This document shows positions 16,848 to 26,641 of a stretch of 64,000 nt of DNA, piece by piece. The stretch lies in assembly GCF_001613105.1 (NCBI RefSeq), contig NZ_BDBS01000050.1, positions 1-64,000 on the forward strand. The letters are read 5' to 3'. The position numbers and the translations under genes are program-made. The DNA is from Nocardia pseudobrasiliensis NBRC 108224. GTDB lineage: Bacteria > Actinomycetota > Actinomycetes > Mycobacteriales > Mycobacteriaceae. Under the pieces are notes generated by a model. The model did no database searches. It saw only the letters and a list, made by a program, of their open reading frames with translations, and had not been told where the DNA came from. Position 1 is the first letter of the stretch. Every line of letters starts with the position of its first letter.

Positions 16848-17357
16848 TCAGGCTCGGGTGAGAGCGAAGATGCGCAGATCCCGGCTCGTGCGGTTGCGAT
16901 AGGCGGCATAGGCCGCGGTCGTCTCGACGAACCGGGCGAAGATATCGTCCTTCTGCGCGGGATCCTCGATCAGCTTGGCGCGCACCGCGATTCGCTCACC
17001 CGCGATGGTCACCTCGCCCTCGGGACGGGCCAGTAGATTCGCCGTCCAGGCCGGATGGCTGGCCTGTCCGAAATTACTGCCGATCACATACAGCACATCG
17101 CCGTCGTGCACATACAGCAGCGGGCTGGTGCGCGGCTGGCCGGATTTGCGGCCGGTGGTGGTGAGCAGGATGACCGGCGCACCGATCGGGCCGAGTACGG
17201 TGTAGCGGCCCGCGGTGCGAGTGAGCAGCCTCCGGTCCAGCGGGGTGAGCTTGCGGACGACGAACGAGCCCGGCTCGGTCGACGCGAAGCGACTGGCCAG
17301 GCGCGAGAGCAGGCTCGTACGTGAACCCCATTGGCGGTGCGGGAACGGTGCTGTCAT
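16848..17357 (-). CDS. Deazaflavin (F420)-dependent nitroreductase family protein
   Basis: A 169-residue split beta-barrel protein of the DDN/FDOR-A group, which binds F420 and reduces quinones or nitro compounds. Diagnostic segments are PVILLTTTGRKSGQPRTSPLLY and SNFGQASHPAWTANLLA. ATG 17357 (MTAPFPHRQWG) is chosen because the longer frame has an unrelated upstream extension. It lies 37 bp after the LLM-type gene on the same strand, and both could use F420H2 from Fgd encoded close by. The substrate is unknown. Confidence 0.85.
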   Translation of the reverse strand: MTAPFPHRQWGSRTSLLSRLASRFASTEPGSFVVRKLTPLDRRLLTRTAGRYTVLGPIGAPVILLTTTGRKSGQPRTSPLLYVHDGDVLYVIGSNFGQASHPAWTANLLARPEGEVTIAGERIAVRAKLIEDPAQKDDIFARFVETTAAYAAYRNRTSRDLRIFALTRA

Positions 17358-17394
17358 GGCGAGTATTTTAGGTAGCTCCGGGAGACCGGGGAAT

Positions 17395-18198
17395 TCACAG
17401 TTCGGCGCGCACCTTCGCCACGAATTCGATATGTCCGCGCCAATCCTCATCGCGCGGTGCGACCAAGACGCGCTCGACCCCGGCCTCGGTGTACCCGGCT
17501 ACCTGATCGGCGGTCTCGACCACCTCGCCCGCCGGGAACGCGACGATCGTGACCGAGGGTGCGGTGCGGCCGAATCGCTCGGCCAATTCGGCCAATTCGG
17601 CCCGTGCGGCCCTCGCCTGCTCGGGTGTCTGGCCGATGCCGATCCAGCCGTCGGCGAATTCCGCGGCCCGTCGCCGCGCCCGGACGCCATCGCCCGCCAC
17701 CAGGATGGGCGGCACGGTCGCGCCCGGCGACAGCGTCGCCACCGTCCCGTCGCGCAGCGTGGCCGCCCGTCCGGCGATCAGATCGGGCAGGATCCGCAGG
17801 CTCTCGTCGGTGCGACGACCGCGTTCGGCGAACGACTGTTCGGCCGCCCGCCAGCCGATATCGCCGTGCGCCGGATTGCCGGTGCCTACGCCCAGCAGCA
17901 GCCGGTCGCCGGAGACGTACTGCAGCGAGATCGCCGATTTGGCCGCCCAGGCCGGGGGTCGCAGGGCCAGCAGCATGACGCCGTAGCCGAGGCGCAGCCG
18001 CTCGGTGACGGCCGCGGCGGTGGCCAGCGCGACCGTACTGTCCAGCATCGGCGCACTACCGATCAGATGGTCGGTGGCCCAGACCGATTCCAGGCCGCCC
18101 TCCTCGGCGAGCCGGGCCGCGACCCGCACATCGCCCAGGATCGGCCGGGCCGGATCCGGAGTCGAGGTGGGTAGGAAGGTGCCGATCAGCGGTGTCAT
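17395..18198 (-). CDS. LLM-class F420-dependent oxidoreductase
   Basis: A luciferase-like TIM-barrel enzyme of 267 residues. VWATDHLIG, LRLGYGVMLLALRPP and LLLGVGTGNP are the family signatures for flavin or F420 binding. Actinobacterial members mostly use F420, and the closeness of fgd agrees. The start at ATG 18198 (MTPLIGTFLP) follows from the family; the frame continues upstream without similarity. It probably shares an operon with the DDN-type gene downstream. The substrate is unknown. Confidence 0.82.
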   Translation of the reverse strand: MTPLIGTFLPTSTPDPARPILGDVRVAARLAEEGGLESVWATDHLIGSAPMLDSTVALATAAAVTERLRLGYGVMLLALRPPAWAAKSAISLQYVSGDRLLLGVGTGNPAHGDIGWRAAEQSFAERGRRTDESLRILPDLIAGRAATLRDGTVATLSPGATVPPILVAGDGVRARRRAAEFADGWIGIGQTPEQARAARAELAELAERFGRTAPSVTIVAFPAGEVVETADQVAGYTEAGVERVLVAPRDEDWRGHIEFVAKVRAEL

Positions 18199-18419
18199 GA
18201 CGATCCCGTCCGCGGCCCGAAACGCACGGGGCCGCATTGCTTTTGGTGTGTAACTGATAGTGACGCTACGGCACGGACATGAGCCGTCCAATGCCTGGAA
18301 AGCGCAGAATGATGTCCGAAACGCTCGCAGACCCACGAGTCGAACTTCACGTGTGATTTTCCAGAAAGTTGCCGTCCGGACGGCAGGTACGGACCTCGAC
18401 CCTCATTAAGCTCGTGCTC

Positions 18420-20492
18420 ATGTCCGAACCCGCTCCGTCCACCGTGTACATCGCCTCCCTCGAAGGGGACACCGGCAAGTCGACGGTGGCGCTGGGCATG
18501 CTGCACCTGCTGTCCGCGACCACGCCCCGGGTCGGGGTGTTCCGGCCGATCACCCGCTCCACCGACGGCGCGGACTACATCCTCGAGCTGCTGCTCGAGC
18601 ACTGCACCGCCGATATCGACTACGAGCAGGCGGTCGGGGTCACCTACGACCAGGTGCACGCCGATCCGGACGCCGCGATCAGCGAGATCGTGATGCGCTT
18701 CCACGAGGTGGCCAAGGTCTGCGACGCCGTCGTCATCGTCGGCAGCGACTACACCGATGTGGCCAGCCCCAGCGAGCTGCGCTTCAATGCCCGCATCGCG
18801 GTGAATCTGGGCGCGCCGGTCCTGCTGGTACTGCGCGGCGCGGATCGCTCGCCCGCCGATATCGTGCACGTGGCCGAGCTGTGCCAAAACGAATTGGCCG
18901 CCGAGCACGCCAGGGCCATGGCGATAGTCGTCAACCGCTGCGATCCCGCCGAGATGGACCAGGTCGCCAAGGCCATGGCCAAGATCGACGCACCCTCCTG
19001 GACCCTACCGGAGGTGCCACTGCTGACCGCGCCGACGATGTCGGAGCTGCGCGAGGCCATTCGCGGCGAGTTGTACTCCGGCGATCCGGAACTCATGCAC
19101 CGCGAGGCGTTGTCGGTGATGGTCGGCGGTATGACCGCCGAGCACATCCTGGAACGACTGACCGACGGCGAGGCCGTCATCGTGCCCGGTGATCGCTCCG
19201 ACGCGCTGCTGGCGCTGGTGAACGCCCATGAGGCCGAGGGCTTTCCGTCGCTGTCGGGCATCATCATGAACGGCGGCATGCTGCCCGATCCGGCGATCGC
19301 GCGGCTGATCGGCGGCCTGAAGCCGAAGCTGCCGATCCTGACCACCGAGCTGGGCACCTTCGATACCGCCAATGCCGCCGCCCGCACCCGCGGCCGGGTG
19401 TCGCTATCGAGTATCCGCAAGGTCGACACCGCGCTGGCGCTGATGGAACAGCGCGTCGACGGGCGAAAACTGGTGGAGCTCATCGAGGTTCCGGTGCAGT
19501 CGGTGGTGACGCCGCAGATGTTCGAATATCAGCTGGTCGAGCGGGCCCGCGCGGACCGGCGGCGAATCGTGCTGCCCGAGGGCGACGACGATCGGATCCT
19601 GCGCGCGGCCGGACGGGTGCTGCAGCGCAAGATCGCGGATCTGACCATCCTGGGCGACGAGGCCGCGGTGCGCGGCCGGGCCGCGGAACTGGGTGTGGAC
19701 ATCGATGCCGCGCAGGTCCTGGATCCGCGCACCTCCGAGCTGTGCGGGCGGTTCGCCGAAACCTATGCGCAGCTGCGCAAGCACAAGGGTATGACGGTCG
19801 AGCGAGCGCGCGAAACCATCAGCGACATTTCGTATTTCGGCACCATGATGGTCTACGAGGGCATCGCCGACGGCATGGTGTCCGGCGCGGCGCACACCAC
19901 CGCGCACACCATCCGGCCCGCGCTGGAGATCATCAAGACCGAACCCGGCGTCTCGACGGTATCGAGCGTATTCCTCATGTGCCTGGCCGATCGGGTACTG
20001 GCCTACGGCGACTGCGCGGTGGTGCCGGACCCGACCGCCGAGCAGCTGGCCGATATCGCGATCTCCTCGGCGCGCACCGCCGCCCAGTTCGGCATCGACC
20101 CGCGGGTGGCGATGCTGTCGTATTCGACGGGTGAATCCGGCAGCGGCGCCGATGTCGACAAGGTGCGGGCCGCCACCTCACTCGTACACGAGCGCGCGCC
20201 GGAACTGCTGGTGGAGGGGCCGATCCAGTACGACGCCGCGATCGAGCCCTCGGTGGCCAGCTCCAAGCTGCCGAACTCTCAGGTAGCCGGGCGCGCAACG
20301 GTTTTCGTCTTCCCCGACCTCAATACCGGCAACAACACCTACAAGGCGGTGCAGCGCAGCGCGGGCGCGGTGGCGATCGGCCCGGTGCTGCAGGGTCTGC
20401 GCAAGCCGGTCAACGATCTGTCGCGCGGCGCGCTGGTCGCCGACATCGTCAACACCGTCGCCATCACCGCCATTCAGGCGCAGGCGCAATGA
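18420..20492 (+). CDS. pta: Phosphate acetyltransferase
   Basis: The enzyme interconverts acetyl-CoA and acetyl phosphate. This is the long form (690 residues): an N-terminal P-loop/CobB-like domain (GDTGKSTVALG), a DRTGG domain in the middle, and the catalytic phosphotransacetylase domain from about residue 370 (VLPEGDDDRILRAA, then SYSTGESGSG). ATG 18420 begins MSEPAPSTVYIASLEGDTGK; an alternative GTG lies six bases upstream. ackA follows after 66 bp, forming the standard acetate overflow and assimilation operon. The N-terminal domains are regulatory in related enzymes. Confidence 0.95.
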   Translation: MSEPAPSTVYIASLEGDTGKSTVALGMLHLLSATTPRVGVFRPITRSTDGADYILELLLEHCTADIDYEQAVGVTYDQVHADPDAAISEIVMRFHEVAKVCDAVVIVGSDYTDVASPSELRFNARIAVNLGAPVLLVLRGADRSPADIVHVAELCQNELAAEHARAMAIVVNRCDPAEMDQVAKAMAKIDAPSWTLPEVPLLTAPTMSELREAIRGELYSGDPELMHREALSVMVGGMTAEHILERLTDGEAVIVPGDRSDALLALVNAHEAEGFPSLSGIIMNGGMLPDPAIARLIGGLKPKLPILTTELGTFDTANAAARTRGRVSLSSIRKVDTALALMEQRVDGRKLVELIEVPVQSVVTPQMFEYQLVERARADRRRIVLPEGDDDRILRAAGRVLQRKIADLTILGDEAAVRGRAAELGVDIDAAQVLDPRTSELCGRFAETYAQLRKHKGMTVERARETISDISYFGTMMVYEGIADGMVSGAAHTTAHTIRPALEIIKTEPGVSTVSSVFLMCLADRVLAYGDCAVVPDPTAEQLADIAISSARTAAQFGIDPRVAMLSYSTGESGSGADVDKVRAATSLVHERAPELLVEGPIQYDAAIEPSVASSKLPNSQVAGRATVFVFPDLNTGNNTYKAVQRSAGAVAIGPVLQGLRKPVNDLSRGALVADIVNTVAITAIQAQAQ

Positions 20493-20558
20493 GCAATGCC
20501 ACACCCCCGGCGGAACTACGCGGGGTAATCCGGGGTTGAAGGGAACGAAGGAGGCGTT

Positions 20559-21755
20559 ATGCGGGTCCTGGTGATCAACTCCGGTTCGTCGTCGATCAAA
20601 TATCAGCTGCTGGATCCCGTTTCGGGTTCGGTGGCCGCATCCGGGCAGGTGTCGCGGATCGGTGAGTCGGTCTCCGACGGCACGGCCACGGTCGAACATC
20701 ACGGTGACGGGCACACCCTCGAACACGACGGCCCGATCGCCGATCACGCGGCCGGGCTGCGGGTGGTGTTCGACCTGTTCGAGCGCAGCGGACATCCGCT
20801 GGCCGAGGCCGGGCTGGCCGCGGTCGGACACCGAGTGGTGCACGGCGGCGAGGTGTTCTATCGCCCCACGCTCGTCACCGACGATGTGGTGCGCTCCATC
20901 GAGGAGCTGTCCGCGCTTGCGCCACTGCACAATCCGGCCAATGTGACCGGCATCCGCTCGGCCCGCGAACTGCTGCCGGACGTACCGCAGGTGGCGGTGT
21001 TCGACACCGCGTTCTTCCACGGCCTGCCCGATGCCGCCAAGACCTATGCCATCGATGCGAAAGTGGCCGCCGAACACGGCATTCGGCGCTACGGATTCCA
21101 CGGGACCTCACACGAATACGTCTCGGGCCAGGTGGCCGAGTTGCTCGGGCGCGATCCGGCGGGGCTGAATCAGATCGTGCTGCACCTGGGCAACGGGGCC
21201 TCGGCCTCGGCGATCCGGGGCGGGCAGGCGATCGACACCAGTATGGGACTCACGCCGCTGGAGGGTCTGGTGATGGGCACCCGGTCCGGCGATATCGATC
21301 CCGGGATCATCCCGCATCTGGCCCGCACGGCCGGGCTGGATATCGATGGCATCGATGAGCTGCTCAATCGCAACTCCGGTATCAAGGGCCTGTCCGGGGT
21401 CAACGACTTCCGGGCGCTGTTCGAACTCATCGAATCCGGGGATGCGGCCGCGCGGCTGGCCTACGACGTCTATGTGCATCGGCTGCGCCGCTATATCGGC
21501 GCCTATCTGGTCGGATTGGGCCGGGTGGACGCCATCACCTTCACCGCCGGTGTGGGCGAGAACAACGCGCAGGTGCGAGCGGACGCGCTGGCCGGGCTGA
21601 GCCGATTCGGCATCACCGTCGATCCGGTCCGCAATACCGCCGAAGACCGTGTCGCCCGTCATATTTCGGCTCCGGAGGCGCCGGTGGCGGTGCTGGTGGT
21701 GCCGACCAACGAGGAATTGGCCATCGCCCGCGCGTCCGCGCGCCTGGTGGCCTAG
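20559..21755 (+). CDS. ackA: Acetate kinase
   Basis: The enzyme converts acetyl phosphate and ADP to acetate and ATP, and the reverse. The 398-residue length is standard. NSGSSSIKYQ near the N-terminus is the first ATP-binding signature, YGFHGTSHEYV and HLGNGAS are catalytic and phosphate loops, and FTAGVGENN binds adenosine. AAGGAGG stands five bases before ATG 20559. It works with Pta directly upstream, and the gene ends before a hairpin facing the convergent pknG. Confidence 0.96.
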   Translation: MRVLVINSGSSSIKYQLLDPVSGSVAASGQVSRIGESVSDGTATVEHHGDGHTLEHDGPIADHAAGLRVVFDLFERSGHPLAEAGLAAVGHRVVHGGEVFYRPTLVTDDVVRSIEELSALAPLHNPANVTGIRSARELLPDVPQVAVFDTAFFHGLPDAAKTYAIDAKVAAEHGIRRYGFHGTSHEYVSGQVAELLGRDPAGLNQIVLHLGNGASASAIRGGQAIDTSMGLTPLEGLVMGTRSGDIDPGIIPHLARTAGLDIDGIDELLNRNSGIKGLSGVNDFRALFELIESGDAAARLAYDVYVHRLRRYIGAYLVGLGRVDAITFTAGVGENNAQVRADALAGLSRFGITVDPVRNTAEDRVARHISAPEAPVAVLVVPTNEELAIARASARLVA

Positions 21756-21950
21756 CGCCCTTTCACGAAATTCTCATGATCGCCTGCGCATAGTGGTCGG
21801 CGGATCGGTCGCACGGCCCCGGCCAGCCGATACGCACACCGCGACGGGCGGCTGCCCCCGTCCGACGCGGCGGCGGGCCGGGGCCGGCAATCCCGAGTGC
21901 CCGATCCCGTCCCGGCCGTTTCCCTCGCAGCCGGGACGCCTCGACACCCC

Positions 21951-21987
21951 GGCCGGGCGGGCGCACCTCGCTCGCGTCCGCCCGGCC
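21951..21987. terminator. Hairpin between convergent ackA and pknG
   Basis: GGCCGGGCGGGCGC (21951-21964) pairs with 21974-21987 across a nine-base loop with one wobble. It lies in the 248-bp gap between the ends of ackA and pknG. The rest of this gap is GC-rich with no credible gene. Confidence 0.6.
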
Positions 21988-22003
21988 CGCGGTGTGTCCG
22001 GGC

Positions 22004-24193
22004 TCAGAACCAGGTCTTGGCGCGGATGGCGTTGGCCAGATCGACCAGGGCGTAGCGATGGGTGCGGCCGGGGGCCGACCTGGCCAGCGTGCGCAGCGCG
22101 GCTTCCGCGCCCTGGCGCAGATCGCGTTCGGTGAACGGTTCGCCGAACAGACTGGCCCCGGGCAGTTTCGGGCTGCGGCCCGCCTGCAACCAGGACAGGG
22201 CCGCGCCGAGCACCAGCACGCGCATCTGGGGCGCGCGGTGTTCGCCGGGCGGTAGGGTCTGGACGCGGGCGGCCGCGATATGCAGCGTGGATTCCTCGAG
22301 ATCGGCGACCGGCACCGCGGTGAGCAGCAGCAGGACGGCCGTCATCCGCGCCTCGGTGTAGTGCCGCGAGGCCGCGGGCACCTCGTCCAGGGCGCGTACC
22401 GCCTCGGTGATGCGCCCTGCCGCGGCGAGCTGACGGGCCAGCCCGAATGCCGCGCTCACCACGCCGCGATCGGTGCGCCATACGGTGGCGTAGAACTTCT
22501 CCGCATAGGCCCGCCACTGCTCCGGATCCGACGATTCCCAGTGCTGCAGTACCAGTTCCGCCGTGGCGGCCAGCGCCAACTTCGGCGCGATCTCTCCCGG
22601 CAGCGCGCACAGGACGCGGTCGAAATGGGCGAAGGCCTGTTCGAAATCCTGATCCAGCAGCGCGGCCAGTCCGAGATACCAGTCCACCCGCCAATCGGTT
22701 TCGTCGATGCGCGCCAACAACTCCCGCGCGGCGGCGGAGTGATCCAGATCCAGATGGATGCGGATCTCGGCGAAAGTGGCCTCCACCGTGAATGTTTCGG
22801 GAATCCCGCCCGGTTCGGCGGCGGCCCGGCCGCGGGCGATGCGCACCGCGTCGAGGGCGTGATCCGGTTCGGGATGCGCGGTTCCGGCCAGCAGCGCCGC
22901 CGAGGGATCGGCCGGATCGATGAGCGGAACCGGCAGCGCCGCGGCGACATCGCGGGCGCTGAGATTCTGACTGCGGGCGTGGCCGTCGGCATAGGCGTCG
23001 GTCTGCGCGACCAGCTCCTCGGTACCGAAGCTGGTGCGGGTCGGGCTGAACACCGTCGACAGCTGCGGGTGTTCGGTTCCCGATTCGGTGGCCAGGATCT
23101 CGCGCAGCACCCCGGCCAGCTGGGTGACCATCACCCGCGCGGACGGGAAGCGGCGATCCGGATCGGGATCGGTCGCGCGCAGCAGCAGCCGGTGGAAGAA
23201 TTCGTGCCGCTCGAGTACGGGTTCCTTGGCGGGATCGGGGATTCCGTCGAGGTAGCGGCCCTGCTCCATCGGCATGTTCAGCGTCAGCACCGCCAGCGTG
23301 CGGCCCACCGAATAGATGTCCGAGGCCACGGTGGGACCGGTCCGCGCGATCTCCGGGGCTTGGAAACCCCTGGTGCCGTACAGATTTCCGTAGGATTCGA
23401 GAACCGTCACCGCGCCCAGATCGATCAGCTTCACCTGATCCTCGGTCACCATGATGTTGTCGGGCTTGAGATCGTTGTAGGCCAGTTCCTGCGCGTGCAG
23501 ATATTCCAGCGCGGGCAGTACCTCGAGAATGTAGGCGATGGCCTCGGTCACCGGCATGCGCTCGGGTTTGGTGTAGGTGTCGAGCATGCCGCGCAGCGAG
23601 TGGCCGCCGACGTATTCCATGACGATGTAGCCGATCGGAACACCCTCGGGGGAGGGATGTTCGACGAAGTTGTGGATCTTCACGATGCTCGGATGCGCGA
23701 GTTCGGCCAGATACTGCCGCTCGGCCACCGCGACCGCCTGCGCCTCGGCGTCGCCGCCGTGCAGCAGGCCCTTCAGCACCACCCACCGATCGCTGACATT
23801 GCGGTCGATGGCCAGATAGATCCAGCCCAGGCCGCCGTGCGCGATACAACCCTGGATCTCGTACTGTCCCGCGACCATATCGCCGGTCCGCAGATAGGGC
23901 CGGAAATCGAAAGGGGCGCCGCAGATTTCGCAGGCACCCACGGCGGTGGGCGGATGGGCGGCGGTGGCGCGGCCCACGGGTTTGCCGCAGCGCCAGCAGA
24001 ACCGGCGATTCTCCGCGACCACCGGATTGTCCAGCACAGCCGACCGCGGATCGACCGGGGGCACCGCCGGAATCGACACCAGCCCCGCCCCGAGTCGCCG
24101 GGTCGGGCGGGTGCGCGCGGTCCGTCCGCTGCGGCCCGACGGCTGGGTCGACACCTGGGTTTGGGCCTGGGTCGATTCGTCTCCGGCGGTCAT
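22004..24193 (-). CDS. pknG: Serine/threonine protein kinase PknG
   Basis: A soluble kinase that phosphorylates GarA to control 2-oxoglutarate and glutamate metabolism. The order is: disordered N-terminus; rubredoxin-like metal site C66xxC69G and C88xxC91G; kinase domain with ATP lysine K141, catalytic D241 in YNDLKPDN and D258 in DLG; then a TPR-rich C-terminus. The residue before the catalytic Asp is Asn, not Arg, so this is a non-RD kinase like the M. tuberculosis enzyme, not activated by loop phosphorylation. Length is 729. It is the last gene of the glnX-glnH-pknG operon, three bases after glnH. Confidence 0.96.
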   Translation of the reverse strand: MTAGDESTQAQTQVSTQPSGRSGRTARTRPTRRLGAGLVSIPAVPPVDPRSAVLDNPVVAENRRFCWRCGKPVGRATAAHPPTAVGACEICGAPFDFRPYLRTGDMVAGQYEIQGCIAHGGLGWIYLAIDRNVSDRWVVLKGLLHGGDAEAQAVAVAERQYLAELAHPSIVKIHNFVEHPSPEGVPIGYIVMEYVGGHSLRGMLDTYTKPERMPVTEAIAYILEVLPALEYLHAQELAYNDLKPDNIMVTEDQVKLIDLGAVTVLESYGNLYGTRGFQAPEIARTGPTVASDIYSVGRTLAVLTLNMPMEQGRYLDGIPDPAKEPVLERHEFFHRLLLRATDPDPDRRFPSARVMVTQLAGVLREILATESGTEHPQLSTVFSPTRTSFGTEELVAQTDAYADGHARSQNLSARDVAAALPVPLIDPADPSAALLAGTAHPEPDHALDAVRIARGRAAAEPGGIPETFTVEATFAEIRIHLDLDHSAAARELLARIDETDWRVDWYLGLAALLDQDFEQAFAHFDRVLCALPGEIAPKLALAATAELVLQHWESSDPEQWRAYAEKFYATVWRTDRGVVSAAFGLARQLAAAGRITEAVRALDEVPAASRHYTEARMTAVLLLLTAVPVADLEESTLHIAAARVQTLPPGEHRAPQMRVLVLGAALSWLQAGRSPKLPGASLFGEPFTERDLRQGAEAALRTLARSAPGRTHRYALVDLANAIRAKTWF

Positions 24194-24196
24194 GAC

Positions 24197-25168
24197 TCAG
24201 TCCCGGTAGGTGGGTTGAGGCGGGCCGGATGAGGGACCGAGCACCGACAGCAGCCAGTCCCGGTACATCCGGTTCCAGGTGCCGTCGGTGCGAATGCGCT
24301 CGAGGGTCGCGTTGACGAAGCGGACCATATCGTCGTTGCCCTTGGGGATGCCGACGCCGTAGGGCTCGTCGCTGAGGTTGTCGCCGACCATCTCGGTATA
24401 GGGATCCTGTTTGGCCAGCCCGGCCAGCAGTGCGTCGTCGGTGCTGATCGCGTCGACCTGACGCTGCTGCAGCACCACCAGGCAGTCCGCCCACGCGGGC
24501 ACGGTCAGGATGGCGGCGGCGGGTTGTTTGCGGCGGATCAGACCCAGCGAGGTGGTTCCGGCGGCCACGCAGACCCGCTTGCCCGCCAGGTCGGCCAGGC
24601 TGTTGATCCCGGAGTTCTTCACGGCCAGAACCCGTTGGTGGGACATGAAATACGTGGTCGAGAAGTCGACGCGCTGACGACGGTCGCAGGTGATGGTCAT
24701 GGTCTTCACCACCACGTCCACCGTGTGCTCCTGCAGCGCCCGCTCGCGTTCGGCCGAGCTGAGCATCCGGTATTCCACCCGCTCCGGATCGCCGAACAGA
24801 TCGCGCGCGATCTCCTTGGCCACATCGACGTCGAATCCGGCGAGGGTGCCGCTGATCGGATCGCGGAAGCTGAACAGATTGCTGCCCGGATCCAGTCCGA
24901 CCAGCAGTCGCCCCCGCGCCCGGATGGCATCGATCGAGGGGCCGGTGGTGAGCCCGGCCGGGCGCAGGCTGGCGGTGGGATTGCACTGATAGTCGTTGGC
25001 CGGGGCCACCGGTTCGTTGGTCTGCAGCCCGGTCGCCTTGGCGGGCAACGGCGGTTCGGTATAGCTGACCGAACGACTGGCCCGGGGCGGGGGCGGCTCA
25101 CTGGTGCAGGCCGCGGCCAGCAGCGCGGTCGCGGTCAGGACGATGGCCATGGCTCGGCGCGCGCTCAT
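24197..25168 (-). CDS. glnH: Glutamate/aspartate-binding lipoprotein GlnH
   Basis: A periplasmic-binding-protein family 3 lipoprotein of 323 residues with a lipobox ending at Cys21 (LLAAAC). In mycobacteria the orthologue binds aspartate or glutamate outside the membrane and signals through GlnX to PknG. FDVDVAKEIARDLFG, the AERERALQEHTVDVVV segment and GIPKGNDDMVRFVN are typical of amino-acid-binding proteins. No ABC permease is encoded here, which supports sensing over transport. ATG 25168 overlaps the glnX stop by four bases, which fixes the start. Confidence 0.94.
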   Translation of the reverse strand: MSARRAMAIVLTATALLAAACTSEPPPPRASRSVSYTEPPLPAKATGLQTNEPVAPANDYQCNPTASLRPAGLTTGPSIDAIRARGRLLVGLDPGSNLFSFRDPISGTLAGFDVDVAKEIARDLFGDPERVEYRMLSSAERERALQEHTVDVVVKTMTITCDRRQRVDFSTTYFMSHQRVLAVKNSGINSLADLAGKRVCVAAGTTSLGLIRRKQPAAAILTVPAWADCLVVLQQRQVDAISTDDALLAGLAKQDPYTEMVGDNLSDEPYGVGIPKGNDDMVRFVNATLERIRTDGTWNRMYRDWLLSVLGPSSGPPQPTYRD

Positions 25169-26499
25169 CGGTACTCCCGCAGTCGGGGCCACAGGCCGGC
25201 CAGTACTCCGACGGCGGCCAGCAGCGCGAGGATCAGGGCGCCCGGGGCCAGCACGTCGAGGGTCCGGGCGGCGTCGGAGATATTGCCGCGCAGAGTGTTT
25301 CGGGTCTTGCCGATACCCTCGGCCAGGGCGTTGTCGAGCGCGTCGACCGAGGCCGCGGCCTCGGTGGACCCCGGGCCGATGGCGACCGCGCCCGCACCCA
25401 GGAAATCGCCGCGGCCCAGGGCGTCGTTCATGCGCTGATGCGCCTCGCGCCAGCGGTCCAATGCCCCGCGCGCGGCGCCGACGTCATCGGAACCCGGTGC
25501 GTGCGTGGGATATCGGTTGAGCAGGGAGGTCAGCTGGGCGATGGTGGCGTCGTAGGTGTGGTCGTAGTCGCCGCTGGCGTCGCGGCGGACCAGTTTCAGC
25601 GTCTCGGCCGTGCGGGCCTGCTGGACCAGGATGCGACTCTCGGTCAGATCGGCGGTCGGGACGCTGCCGTCGTCACGGCCGCGCATGGTCGACACCGCCG
25701 ACAGCGAACCCGCGATCACGGTCCAGGCCAGCAGCACCAGCAGGATCGCCGAGGCCAGCAGCAGACCGGGATTGAGCATTCGATGCCAGCGCCGAGCCAG
25801 ATACAGCTGCCCGATCACCAACCCGGCCAGGGCGATGATCGGCAGTGCGATCGCCGACCAGGGCGGGCGTACGTGATGGCGCTGGGTGGCCATGATCGCG
25901 GCCGATCGATGCTCCTGCAGTTCGCGCGCGGTCGGCAGCACGCGGGTCTGCATCAGATTGGACGCCTCGCTGAGATAGGCCGCGCCCACCGGATGGCCCT
26001 CGCGATTGTTGGCGCGGGCGGTTTCGACCAGTCCGGTGTAGACGGGCAGTTCGGTGGCGATGCCGCTGCGCAGCCGGGCGTCCGGATCGGTGGCCCCGGT
26101 GCTGCCGGACTGGGTCACCAGTTCGGCCGCGGCCTCGCCGACGGCCTGGTCGTAGCGGTCGCGAACCTGTTTGGGTTCCAGGCCGCCGGAGATGAACGCG
26201 GTGCCCGCGGCGGCGTCGGCCACCGACAGCGAGGTGTAGAGGTGCTGGGCCGAATTCGCGTCCGGCTCGGCCTGATCGAGCAGATTGTCCAGGGCGTGCT
26301 GGCGGCTCGAGACCGCCGAGGCGGTCACCACACCGGCGATCACACAGAGCCCGAGTAGGAGCAATCCGATGGCAATCAGCCGGGCGGGTGAGGAACGGGC
26401 GAATGCGCGCAGGTCGGTGGCGTCGAGCTGCCGTCGCACGGCGGCGGCCGCGGCCCGTGGCGACAGTTCGTCGAGCCGGGGTTGCCCGGTCCGGGCCAT
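25165..26499 (-). CDS. glnX: Four-helix transmembrane sensor GlnX
   Basis: A 444-residue membrane protein with one transmembrane helix near residues 41-62, a large helical extracytoplasmic domain, a central helical pair near residues 215-265, a second extracytoplasmic helical domain and a last helix close to the C-terminus. The mycobacterial orthologue links external GlnH to internal PknG. ATG 26499 is preceded by GGAGGTGGAT; longer frames run into the divergent mutT3 promoter and are rejected. It is the first gene of the operon and overlaps glnH by four bases. Confidence 0.9.
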   Translation of the reverse strand: MARTGQPRLDELSPRAAAAAVRRQLDATDLRAFARSSPARLIAIGLLLLGLCVIAGVVTASAVSSRQHALDNLLDQAEPDANSAQHLYTSLSVADAAAGTAFISGGLEPKQVRDRYDQAVGEAAAELVTQSGSTGATDPDARLRSGIATELPVYTGLVETARANNREGHPVGAAYLSEASNLMQTRVLPTARELQEHRSAAIMATQRHHVRPPWSAIALPIIALAGLVIGQLYLARRWHRMLNPGLLLASAILLVLLAWTVIAGSLSAVSTMRGRDDGSVPTADLTESRILVQQARTAETLKLVRRDASGDYDHTYDATIAQLTSLLNRYPTHAPGSDDVGAARGALDRWREAHQRMNDALGRGDFLGAGAVAIGPGSTEAAASVDALDNALAEGIGKTRNTLRGNISDAARTLDVLAPGALILALLAAVGVLAGLWPRLREYR

Positions 26500-26641
26500 A
26501 TCCACCTCCAAACGATCATCGGCCTGTGCCGTGTGGACTGAGCTTATTGTGGTCGTACCGACGCCGTTTCGGGTGTCACCCGCGGGAAGATGTGCTTCCC
26601 GGGGCGTCGGCTGCGCTGGCGGGAACGGGACGAGGGCGAGC

